Origin: Flavobacteriales bacterium | Lineage (GTDB): Bacteria > Bacteroidota > Bacteroidia > Flavobacteriales > BACL11 | DNA: 32,562 nt | Assembly (NCBI GenBank): GCA_018695965.1 | Contig: JABHQB010000049.1 | Location: 1-32,562 of the forward strand | Direction: 5' to 3' | Shown: positions 1 to 7,467 of the stretch, one piece after another | Position numbering within the stretch: position 1 is the stretch's first letter | How the letters are laid out: every line of letters begins with the position of its first letter | Position numbers and translations under genes: made by a program | The notes under the pieces: model-generated | The model's input: the letters and a program-made list of their open reading frames with translations, nothing else | The model's database searches: none | Told to the model about the DNA's origin: nothing

Positions 1-432
1 AGAACAGAAAGTAATGGTCTTTTCTAATTTTGCGTAAGCCTTATAAATAGCGTAAGAAATATCTTGACCACCACCAATAATAATAGGAATAATTCCCTTA
101 TCAATTAAATCTCCACAAACCTCAACAATTAAATCAAATGATTCTTTTCTTGTTGGCATCAAACTTAAAGTTCCTAAATCTGCAATTTTTGGTAGATTCT
201 CGAAATAAAGACGATAAAAGGAATCTCTAATCTTACACTCTGATGAAGAAGGGATATTATCTGTTCCTTCAAATTCAGGAACATTAAAAATAGCTATTTC
301 AGCATAATCAACTTTCGGAAATGATTCTTGTAAATGAGAATCAATCTGAAAACCAACTTGTGAAGGGTTCCACCTTTCTTTTACAGAATATAATCCCGGA
401 TTTAATGGTAAAAAATTAGATGATATCTCCAT
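1..432 (-). CDS. Ureohydrolase (arginase/formimidoylglutamase family), N-terminal part, cut by window edge
   Basis: The reading frame is open from an ATG at 432 down to base 1, giving the first 144 residues; the rest lies outside the window. The N-terminus (MEISSNFLPLNPGLYSV) and the segment IIPIIIGGGQDISYAIY at about residues 114-130 match the first metal-site region of the arginase/agmatinase/formimidoylglutamase fold. These enzymes hydrolyse guanidino or formimino groups with two manganese ions. In classical members this motif is GGDH or GGGH, the His being a Mn ligand. Here residue 123 is Gln, as I recall for a divergent flavobacterial subgroup usually annotated as formimidoylglutamase or arginase. 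Activity and substrate are therefore uncertain. The ATG directly follows the topA stop codon (TAAATG), so the two genes are probably co-transcribed and translationally coupled. Confidence 0.75.
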   Translation of the reverse strand, partial: MEISSNFLPLNPGLYSVKERWNPSQVGFQIDSHLQESFPKVDYAEIAIFNVPEFEGTDNIPSSSECKIRDSFYRLYFENLPKIADLGTLSLMPTRKESFDLIVEVCGDLIDKGIIPIIIGGGQDISYAIYKAYAKLEKTITFCS

Positions 433-2769
433 TTATTTCTTCTTTCTATTGTACTTTGATTTAGGCTGATTCTCCATTAATTCCAAACATTTTTCTCTTG
501 TTAATTCTTTTGGTTCCAAATCTTTTGGTATTTTAACATTTATTTTCTTTCCTTTTGGTGGAGTCACCTGAATAAACAGACCGTATCTACCATTAAGAAC
601 TTGCACTAAAGGATTTCCGTCAAAATTAGAAATTAATCTATCTTTATCTGCTTGAATCTTAATTTTTATCAACTCAATTGCTCTATCAATTTCAATAGTT
701 AAGGGGTCATCACCATCATCTTTCTTGATAGAAGTAAACTTCCCGTCATATCTTAAATACGGTCCAAATCTACCAACAGAAGCAACGACCTCCTTACCCT
801 CAAACTCACCAATATTTCTTGGTAACTTAAACAAATCCAGAGCTTCCTCTAAAGAAATTGTTTGTATAGATTGTCCTTTCATTAATGATGCAAATTTTGG
901 TTTAGGAGCATCCTCTTCTTCTTGTTTTTCCCCTAATTGAACCATTGGTCCGAAAGGTCCAATCCTTACGTATACATTCTTACCTGATACTGGATCTTCA
1001 CCTACTAATCTTTCTCCAGTAGACTTCTCTACATTTCCTATTACGTCCTCTACTTTCAAATGAAAATCACCATAGAAATTCTGAATCATGTCATTCCATT
1101 TTTTATTTCCTTCCGCTACCTGATCAAACTCTTTTTCAACTCCAGCTGTAAAACCATAATCCAATACTCCATCAAAATGATTAACCAAGAAATCATTTAC
1201 TACAACTCCAATATCTGTTGGAAACATTTTATTTTTTTCTGCACCTGTGTTTTCTGTTTTTACTTCCTTTGTTATCTGACCATCTTTTAATATCAAATAT
1301 TGAAAATCTCTTTTTATTCCTTCTCTACTTTCTTTTACAACATAACCTCTTTTCTGAACAGTTGTAATAATAGATGCGTAAGTTGAAGGTCTTCCAATCC
1401 CTAAATCTTCTAACTTTTTTACTAAAGTAGCTTCTGCATATCTAGCTGCGTGTCTTGAAAAACGCTCTATAGCAGTAACTTCATTCATTATTAAATTATC
1501 ATTTACATTTAGTTTTGGAAGCATCCCTTCTTGCTCTTCAGAATCATCATCCTTACCTTCCATGTAAACTTTCATAAATCCTTCAAATTTTATCATCTCA
1601 CCTTTTGCGGTAAACTGCTCTTCAGAAGTAGAAATATCAATTTTAGCAATTGTTCTTTCTAATTGAGCGTCTGACATTTGAGAAGCAATAGTTCTTTTCC
1701 AAATTAAATCATATAACTTCTGATGAGAACTTTCACCATCTACACTATGTTTACTCATATCTGTCGGCCTAATCGCCTCATGAGCTTCTTGAGCTCCTTT
1801 CGATTTTGTAGCAAATGTTCTTTCTTGAGAATACTCTAAACCATAAGAGGAAGAAATTTCATTAACACAAGATTGCCTTGCGTCATTTGATAGATTTACA
1901 CTATCAGTTCTCATATATGTAATCTTACCTGATTCGTATAATCTTTGAGCTACATTCATAGTTTGAGCAACTGAATAACCTAATTTCCTAGAAGCCTCTT
2001 GCTGTAATGTTGAAGTAGTAAATGGTGCAGAAGGAGATTTTTTCGCTGGTTTAGTTTCTAATTCTGAAATTTTATAGGATGCCGTTAAACATTGTTTCAG
2101 AAAAACTTCTGATCCTTCTAAAGTTTGGAATCTTCTAGAAATTTCTGATTTAAATGTCTTACCTTCAGGGGTTGTAAATATTGCTGATACTCTGTATGAA
2201 GATATAGATTTAAAATTCTCAATTTCTTTCTCTCTCTCTACAATGAGTCTTACTGCAACTGATTGTACCCTACCTGCTGATAGACCTTGTTTTACTTTTC
2301 TCCAAAGCACCGGAGAAAGTTCAAATCCAACTAATCGGTCTAGAACTCTTCTAGCTTGCTGAGCGTCTACCAAATTAGTGTCAATCTCTCTTGGATTTTG
2401 TACTGATTTTGTAATAGCTTTCTTTGTAATTTCATGAAAGACAATTCGTTTTGTATCTTTCTTTCCTAAATTCAAAACTTCTTGCAAATGCCATGCAATA
2501 GCTTCACCCTCACGATCCTCATCCGTTGCAAGCCACACCGTATCTGCTGCTTTCACACACTTTTTTAATTCTGAAACAACATTTTTTTTATCTTCCGAGA
2601 CCTCATACTTAGGAGTAAATCCATTTTCAATATCTATTCCCATCCCTCCTTTCTTAGGTAAATCTCTGATATGACCAATACTTGACTTCACCAAAAATTC
2701 TTTTCCTAAATATCCTTCAATTGTTTTTGCTTTTGCTGGAGACTCTACAATTACTAAGTTCTTTGCCAT
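433..2769 (-). CDS. topA: DNA topoisomerase I (type IA)
   Basis: Relaxes negatively supercoiled DNA by cutting and rejoining one strand through a tyrosine-DNA intermediate. The N-terminal Toprim domain begins MAKNLVIVESPAKAKTIEGYL and carries the acidic DEDREGEAIAWH motif at about residues 83-94. The catalytic tyrosine is Y285 in ITYMRTDS. The C-terminal third holds short repeats of the topoisomerase C-terminal type (GPFGPMVQLG, GRFGPYLRYDG, GRYGLFIQV) and ends in a Lys-rich tail. No Cys4 zinc fingers are present, unlike E. coli TopA. The frame is open further upstream to 2835, but family homology starts at the ATG at 2769, giving 778 residues. It is divergent from miaB across a 183-base gap, and the ureohydrolase follows with no spacer. 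Confidence 0.97.
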   Translation of the reverse strand: MAKNLVIVESPAKAKTIEGYLGKEFLVKSSIGHIRDLPKKGGMGIDIENGFTPKYEVSEDKKNVVSELKKCVKAADTVWLATDEDREGEAIAWHLQEVLNLGKKDTKRIVFHEITKKAITKSVQNPREIDTNLVDAQQARRVLDRLVGFELSPVLWRKVKQGLSAGRVQSVAVRLIVEREKEIENFKSISSYRVSAIFTTPEGKTFKSEISRRFQTLEGSEVFLKQCLTASYKISELETKPAKKSPSAPFTTSTLQQEASRKLGYSVAQTMNVAQRLYESGKITYMRTDSVNLSNDARQSCVNEISSSYGLEYSQERTFATKSKGAQEAHEAIRPTDMSKHSVDGESSHQKLYDLIWKRTIASQMSDAQLERTIAKIDISTSEEQFTAKGEMIKFEGFMKVYMEGKDDDSEEQEGMLPKLNVNDNLIMNEVTAIERFSRHAARYAEATLVKKLEDLGIGRPSTYASIITTVQKRGYVVKESREGIKRDFQYLILKDGQITKEVKTENTGAEKNKMFPTDIGVVVNDFLVNHFDGVLDYGFTAGVEKEFDQVAEGNKKWNDMIQNFYGDFHLKVEDVIGNVEKSTGERLVGEDPVSGKNVYVRIGPFGPMVQLGEKQEEEDAPKPKFASLMKGQSIQTISLEEALDLFKLPRNIGEFEGKEVVASVGRFGPYLRYDGKFTSIKKDDGDDPLTIEIDRAIELIKIKIQADKDRLISNFDGNPLVQVLNGRYGLFIQVTPPKGKKINVKIPKDLEPKELTREKCLELMENQPKSKYNRKKK

Positions 2770-2898
2770 AATGATTTTATAAAGTTTAATTAAAAAAGTT
2801 TTGCAAATAAAATAAATAAAATTTGAATCTGCCAAATAAAATTTTATGTCAGTTTACCTATATTATATAATAATATAAATAAAATAACATCTGACACA

Positions 2899-2930
2899 TT
2901 GTCATAGTTTGTCAAAAAATTTTAATTTTG
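2899..2930 (+). promoter_or_regulatory. Candidate promoter of the miaB operon
   Basis: The 183-base topA-miaB gap (2770-2952) is almost pure A+T. On the plus strand TAATTTTG (2923-2930) is a full match to the Bacteroidota -7 element TAnnTTTG. A TTG at 2899-2901 sits 21 bases upstream, in the usual place for the -33 element. Transcription would start near 2936, leaving a leader of under 20 bases before the miaB ATG. No equally good element was found for topA on the other strand; the best is TTTATTTG, one mismatch, near 2810. Confidence 0.6.
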
Positions 2931-2952
2931 CAGTTCTAAAATAAATGAATAA

Positions 2953-4398
2953 ATGAATTTAGAACAATTGATTGTAAAAGATATTGAAGAAAGCAAACAA
3001 GGAGAAAGTTTGAATTTAGCAAACAAACCTAATGCTTCTAGGAAAATGTATATTGAAAGTTATGGATGTCAGATGAATTTTTCTGATTCCGAGATTGTTG
3101 CTTCTATCCTTAAAGAAGAAAGTTTTACTACTACACAAAACATTAGTGAAGCTGATTTAGTTTTTGTAAATACTTGTTCGATTCGAGAAAAAGCAGAACA
3201 AACAATCAGAAAAAGATTAGAGTTTTATAATTCCATAAAAAAGAAGGGGAATAAAGGAATGATTGTAGGGGTATTGGGATGCATGGCAGAGAGATTGAAA
3301 GATAAATTACTGGAAGAAGAAAAATTAGTTGACATTGTAGTAGGACCTGATGCATACAGAGACTTACCGAACCTAATAAAACAAGTTGATGATGGCAGAA
3401 AAGCAGTAAATGTTATATTATCCAGAGAAGAAACATATGCAGACATTAATCCTGTAAGACTTGGAGGGAACGGAGTAACAGCATTTGTTTCCATTACCAG
3501 AGGGTGTGATAATATGTGTACTTTTTGTGTGGTTCCATTTACCAGAGGAAGGGAAAGAAGTAGAGATCCTAAAAGTATAATTACCGAATGTAAACAACTT
3601 GTATCAGATGGATATAAAGAAGTTACTCTTCTTGGTCAGAATGTAGATTCTTACTTATGGTATGGAGGTGGGGCAAAAAAAGATTTTGGAAAATCTTCTG
3701 AGAAAACCAAGAAAGAAAGTATAAATTTTGCGATTTTATTAGATAAGGTTGCAAATACATACCCTGAATTAAGAATCCGATTTTCAACATCAAACCCTCA
3801 AGATATAAGTAAAGAGGTAATAGAAACAATGATAAAATACGATAATATCTGCAAACATATTCACTTACCTGTACAATCAGGAAGTAGTAAAATCTTACAA
3901 TTAATGAACAGAGGATATAATAGAGAAAGATACTTAGATCTAATTGATAACATTAAAGAAAATATCAAAGATTGTTCTATTTCAATGGATATTATTACAG
4001 GTTTCTGTTCAGAAACAGAAGAAGATCATCAGAATACATTAAGTTTGATGGACTATGTAAAATATGAGTTTGGATACATGTTTAAATATTCAGAACGACC
4101 AAATACACCTGCGGCAAGATTAGAAGATGATATTCCTGAGGAAATTAAACAAAGAAGACTCTCTGAGATCATTGACAAACAAATGAAACATTCTCTACTT
4201 AGAAACCAAGAAAAACTAGGAAATACATATGAAGTTCTCGTAGAAGGAACATCAAAAAAATCTGATGATTTTCTATATGGAAGAACTACTTATAATTCAG
4301 TTGTTGTATTTCCAAAAGAAAATCATAATATAGGTGATTTTGTTATGGTAAAAATAAATGAATGTACATCAGCGACATTAAAAGGTAAATCTATTTAA
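2953..4398 (+). CDS. miaB: tRNA-2-methylthio-N6-dimethylallyladenosine synthase
   Basis: Radical SAM methylthiotransferase that adds a methylthio group to i6A37 of tRNAs reading UNN codons. The N-terminal UPF0004 domain shows its three cluster-binding cysteines, C39 (YGCQMN), C75 (NTCSIRE) and C110 (LGCMAER). The radical SAM motif CDNMCTFC gives C185, C189 and C192. The sequence VVPFTRGRERSR and a C-terminal TRAM-like domain (from about residue 410) fit MiaB rather than RimO or MtaB. At 481 residues it is of normal length for Bacteroidota. It heads a five-gene operon; the next ORF starts two bases after its stop. An upstream ATG at 2945 opens only a three-codon frame and is ignored. Confidence 0.97.
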   Translation: MNLEQLIVKDIEESKQGESLNLANKPNASRKMYIESYGCQMNFSDSEIVASILKEESFTTTQNISEADLVFVNTCSIREKAEQTIRKRLEFYNSIKKKGNKGMIVGVLGCMAERLKDKLLEEEKLVDIVVGPDAYRDLPNLIKQVDDGRKAVNVILSREETYADINPVRLGGNGVTAFVSITRGCDNMCTFCVVPFTRGRERSRDPKSIITECKQLVSDGYKEVTLLGQNVDSYLWYGGGAKKDFGKSSEKTKKESINFAILLDKVANTYPELRIRFSTSNPQDISKEVIETMIKYDNICKHIHLPVQSGSSKILQLMNRGYNRERYLDLIDNIKENIKDCSISMDIITGFCSETEEDHQNTLSLMDYVKYEFGYMFKYSERPNTPAARLEDDIPEEIKQRRLSEIIDKQMKHSLLRNQEKLGNTYEVLVEGTSKKSDDFLYGRTTYNSVVVFPKENHNIGDFVMVKINECTSATLKGKSI

Positions 4399-4400
4399 TT

Positions 4401-5567
4401 ATGAAAGTTCAACAAGCAAAACAAAGATTTGGAATAATAGGAAATAGTGTCCTTCTTGATAGATCAATAAATATTGCACTTCAGGTTGCTCCTACAGATA
4501 TTTCAGTTTTCGTTTCCGGAGAAAGTGGGACAGGGAAAGAAAGTATTCCAAAAATAATACATCAAGCAAGTAAGAGAAAACACAACAATTATATTGCAGT
4601 AAATTGTGGAGCTATTCCGGAAGGAACAATTGATAGTGAATTATTCGGTCATGAGAAAGGTTCGTTTACTGGAGCTCATGATAGCAGAAAAGGATACTTT
4701 GAAGTTGCAGATGGTGGAACTATTTTCTTAGATGAAGTTGCAGAACTTCCTCTGTCTACTCAAGTTCGCTTGTTAAGAGTATTAGAGAGTGGAGAATTTA
4801 TAAAAGTTGGTTCTTCTACCCCAATTAAAATAAATGTCAGGGTGATTGCAGCAACAAATATCAACATACCTCAGGCGATTAAAAATGGGAAATTCCGTGA
4901 AGATTTATATTATAGATTAAATACTGTAAGTATTTTTATTCCATCCTTAAGAGAAAGAAAAGAAGATATTTCATTACTCTTCAGAAAATTTGCTTCCGAT
5001 TTTTCAGAGCAATACAACACCCCTTCTATCCGATTAGATGAAGAGGCTATGGATATAATTACAAATTATAATTGGCCAGGAAATATACGACAACTAAAAA
5101 ACTTTGTCTCTCAACTTTCTGTAATAGAAAAAGAAAGAAATATTAGTGCACAAACCATCTTAGATTCATTACCAGAAAACAAGAATTCTTCAAATACCCC
5201 TATTTTGTTTGAAGATAAAAATAAAGCTGACTTATCAGAAAGAGAAATCTTGTATAAAGTGCTTTTTGACATGAAAAGAGATCTAACTGAACTAAAAAAG
5301 ATTACTTTTGATTTAATGAAAAAGGATGGAGAAACAGAAACAACTCAAGTTTTTAATGATCTCTCAGAGAACGAAATTACATTAGTTTCGCATGATACTA
5401 CAAATAAAACTGAGGAATCAGATTCTTCGTTTTCGTTAGCAGATCATGAAAAAATGCTAATCAAACAATCCTTAGAAAAACACAATGGAAAAAGAAAATT
5501 AGCTGCTGACGAATTAGGAATATCTGAAAGAACACTATATCGGAAAATCAAAGAATTTAATCTCTAA
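4401..5567 (+). CDS. Sigma-54-dependent transcriptional activator without N-terminal sensor domain
   Basis: A bacterial enhancer-binding protein that should use ATP to open promoters held by RNA polymerase with sigma-54 (RpoN). The AAA+ domain starts almost at the N-terminus: Walker A GESGTGKE (40-47), the sigma-54-contacting loop GSFTGA (87-92, usually GAFTGA), Walker B GGTIFLDE (105-112), and arginine-finger region REDLYYRLN (166-174). A low-complexity linker follows (about 260-345), then a C-terminal Fis-type helix-turn-helix (RKLAADELGISERTLYRKIK). There is no response-regulator receiver, GAF or PAS domain, so input must come by another route (a partner protein or expression level). It lies between miaB and lptE with 2-base and 0-base spacings. 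The regulated genes cannot be read from the sequence. Confidence 0.9.
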   Translation: MKVQQAKQRFGIIGNSVLLDRSINIALQVAPTDISVFVSGESGTGKESIPKIIHQASKRKHNNYIAVNCGAIPEGTIDSELFGHEKGSFTGAHDSRKGYFEVADGGTIFLDEVAELPLSTQVRLLRVLESGEFIKVGSSTPIKINVRVIAATNINIPQAIKNGKFREDLYYRLNTVSIFIPSLRERKEDISLLFRKFASDFSEQYNTPSIRLDEEAMDIITNYNWPGNIRQLKNFVSQLSVIEKERNISAQTILDSLPENKNSSNTPILFEDKNKADLSEREILYKVLFDMKRDLTELKKITFDLMKKDGETETTQVFNDLSENEITLVSHDTTNKTEESDSSFSLADHEKMLIKQSLEKHNGKRKLAADELGISERTLYRKIKEFNL

Positions 5568-6062
5568 ATGAAGAAAATTCTGTACATATCGTTAATTACA
5601 ATATTTAGTTCGTGTGGGTTTTATTCTTTCACTGGAGCATCTATTTCTCCTGATGTGAAAACATTTTCTGTAGATTATTTTAATAATAAAGCAACTACTG
5701 TCAACGCATCATTAAGTTCTGTTTTCACTGAAATGCTAAAAGAACATTTTACTAGACAGACTTCCTTAGAGCAAATTGAAGATGATGGTGATTTATCGTT
5801 TGAAGGAGAAATAACTTCTTACACTATAAAACCAATATCTATTCAGGCAAATGAAACAGCAAGACAAAACCGACTAACCATAAAAGTGCAAGTAAAATTT
5901 GTAAATAAATTTGATAAAAATATAAATTTCAATTCTACATTTAGTAGATATAAAGATTTCCCTGCAGATGAAGATTTAAGTCAAGTTGAAGAAACTTATA
6001 TGGAGCAAATCTGCACTGAATTAGTAGAGGATATTTTTAATAAATCAGTTGTTAATTGGTGA
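5568..6062 (+). CDS. lptE: LPS-assembly outer-membrane lipoprotein LptE
   Basis: A 164-residue predicted lipoprotein. The signal peptide MKKILYISLITIFSSCG ends in a lipobox with the lipid-bearing cysteine at C16. The following part (GFYSFTGASISPDVKTFSVDYF) matches the Bacteroidota LptE family, which plugs the LptD beta-barrel and helps deliver lipopolysaccharide to the outer surface. The ATG follows the preceding stop directly (TAAATG), and its own TGA shares one base with the next ATG (TGATG), so translation is likely coupled across three genes. lptD is not in the window. The family call rests on the N-terminal pattern, length and the miaB-activator-lptE-secG context. Confidence 0.85.
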   Translation: MKKILYISLITIFSSCGFYSFTGASISPDVKTFSVDYFNNKATTVNASLSSVFTEMLKEHFTRQTSLEQIEDDGDLSFEGEITSYTIKPISIQANETARQNRLTIKVQVKFVNKFDKNINFNSTFSRYKDFPADEDLSQVEETYMEQICTELVEDIFNKSVVNW

Positions 6063-6754
6063 TGAATACGGAAAGAATCATATCATTAATTGAAAGCCCC
6101 AATCTGATAAATAGAAAGGATATTACTTTCTTGGAAGATATGAGTATAAAACACCCTTCATTCTCTATTTCACATGTTTTGCTTGCTAAAGGATTATTAA
6201 ATACTGAAAGTGTAAGATATAATCAAAAACTTAAAAAAGCAGCTCTTTATTCTTTAAATAGAAAACAACTCTTCAGACTTATATCACAAGATGTGAAAAA
6301 AGATAAAATAGTAAAAGAAAATATTCCAATTGAAGTAATAAAAGTTGAAGAAGAGGTAATAATTACTCCAAAAAAAGAATTAAAAATAGGTAAACCTTTA
6401 GAGTTTGACGAAACAGAAGAACATTCTTTTTCAGAGTGGCTATCTCTTACCAAAGTACAAAAAATTAACAGAGAAGAAACAGAAGAGGAAACAGATCTGA
6501 TAAATAACTTTATTAAGAAAAGTCCTACAATAAAAATAGAAAAAAACAAGTTTTTTTCTGCTACAGAAACAGCAAAATCATCTATTATTGAAAATGATGA
6601 ATTAGTAACCGAAACTTTAGCTCGTGTTTACCTAGAACAAGAATATTTTGAAAAGGCAATTGAATCTTATAAAAAATTAAGTTTGAAATATCCGAAAAAA
6701 AGTAGTTTCTTTGCCGACCAAATTAATTTGATAACCAACTTAAAAAAGAAATAA
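6062..6754 (+). CDS. Hypothetical protein with C-terminal TPR-like helices
   Basis: A 230-residue, Lys/Glu-rich protein with no signal peptide or membrane segment. The N-terminal part (TERIISLIESPNLINRKDITFLEDM) is helical; the middle (about 75-175) is highly charged and probably flexible. Residues about 180-225 (ETLARVYLEQEYFEKAIESYKKLS) read as a tetratricopeptide-like helix pair, suggesting protein binding. The frame is open from a TTG at 6056, but the ATG at 6062 overlapping the lptE stop by one base (TGATG) is the better start. It sits between lptE and secG, both envelope-export genes, so a role as scaffold or assembly factor for export is possible but unproven. Confidence 0.75.
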   Translation: MNTERIISLIESPNLINRKDITFLEDMSIKHPSFSISHVLLAKGLLNTESVRYNQKLKKAALYSLNRKQLFRLISQDVKKDKIVKENIPIEVIKVEEEVIITPKKELKIGKPLEFDETEEHSFSEWLSLTKVQKINREETEEETDLINNFIKKSPTIKIEKNKFFSATETAKSSIIENDELVTETLARVYLEQEYFEKAIESYKKLSLKYPKKSSFFADQINLITNLKKK

Positions 6755-6757
6755 TCT

Positions 6758-6979
6758 ATGATATCAGCTATTACAATCTTAATTATTATTTGTTCAATAT
6801 TACTAGTATTAATTATTCTTATCCAAAATCCTAAAGGAGGTGGATTGTCTTCTTCATTCGGAGGTGGTGCAAGCCAAATAATGGGAGCAAAGAATACTAC
6901 TGATTTCCTTGAAAAGGCTACTTGGACTTTAGCAATTTCTCTCATTGTTTTAACACTTGCTTCCAATATTTGGATTTAA
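6758..6979 (+). CDS. secG: Protein translocase subunit SecG
   Basis: Small accessory subunit of the SecYEG channel in the inner membrane. The 73-residue protein shows the family pattern: a first hydrophobic helix (about residues 3-22), the conserved QNPKGGGLSSSFGGG loop, and a second hydrophobic helix (about 52-70). It is the last gene of the miaB operon, three bases after the preceding stop. No strong terminator follows: only a weak A/T stem (6981-6987 with 6995-7001) without a good T-run, so some read-through into groESL is possible. Confidence 0.95.
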   Translation: MISAITILIIICSILLVLIILIQNPKGGGLSSSFGGGASQIMGAKNTTDFLEKATWTLAISLIVLTLASNIWI

Positions 6980-7169
6980 ATTTTTGAAGGAAACTCAAAA
7001 AACCCGCAGGAAAACATAAAGAAACGACTAATTAATCTTTACTTAAACATTCTAGTAAGTACCATATGAATCTGACAATTTTTCCGAAATTATCTCATTT
7101 TTTAATTTGGCATAATAATTGAACCTCTTTATTAAAGTAATCACAAATATTAATATAAATAATACATAG
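6980..7169 (+). promoter_or_regulatory. secG-groES intergenic region with promoter candidates for groESL
   Basis: This 190-base A/T-rich gap should hold the groESL control region. I see no CIRCE inverted repeat (TTAGCACTC-N9-GAGTGCTAA), so HrcA-type control is not supported. No exact TAnnTTTG is present; TTAATTTG at 7102-7109 has one mismatch. Overlapping it, TTGGCATAATAATTGAA (7107-7123) resembles a sigma-54 promoter (TGGCAY-N5-TTGC), with the GG at -24 intact but A instead of C at -12. Which, if either, is used cannot be told from sequence alone. Confidence 0.3.
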
Positions 7170-7445
7170 ATGACCTCAAAAATTAAACCTCTTGCTGACA
7201 GAGTACTTATAAAAGTATCGGAAGCAGAAACGACTACGCAATCTGGAATTATCATACCAGATAACGCACAAGAAAAACCACAAAAAGGAACGGTAATGGC
7301 AGTAGGAAATGGAATAAAAGATCAACCTATTACAGTAAAAGTTGGGGATACTGTTTTGTATGGAAAGTATGCTGGAACAGAACTTAAACATGAAGGAGAG
7401 GAGTTTATTATCATGAAAGAATCAGACATATTTGCAATAATTTAA
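7170..7445 (+). CDS. groS: Co-chaperonin GroES
   Basis: Seven-fold lid of the GroEL folding chamber. At 91 residues it has normal length, the conserved start KPLADRVLIKVSEAE, and the mobile-loop region TTQSGIIIPDNAQEKPQKG (about 21-39), which contacts GroEL. The central GDTVLYGKYAGTEL and terminal EGEEFIIMKESDIFAII segments are also typical. groEL follows 22 bases downstream in the usual bicistronic arrangement. Confidence 0.98.
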   Translation: MTSKIKPLADRVLIKVSEAETTTQSGIIIPDNAQEKPQKGTVMAVGNGIKDQPITVKVGDTVLYGKYAGTELKHEGEEFIIMKESDIFAII

Positions 7446-7467
7446 TAACACAAAAATAAAATCTAAA

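Noticed and set aside
6980..7169. CIRCE/HrcA operator for groESL
   Set aside because: No TTAGCACTC-N9-GAGTGCTAA-like repeat could be found, even allowing a few mismatches.
7052..7255. Minus-strand 67-codon frame with a hydrophobic stretch across the secG-groES gap
   Set aside because: It runs antisense into groES, has no promoter motif or coupled neighbour, and its sequence mirrors A/T-rich intergenic DNA. Probably chance.
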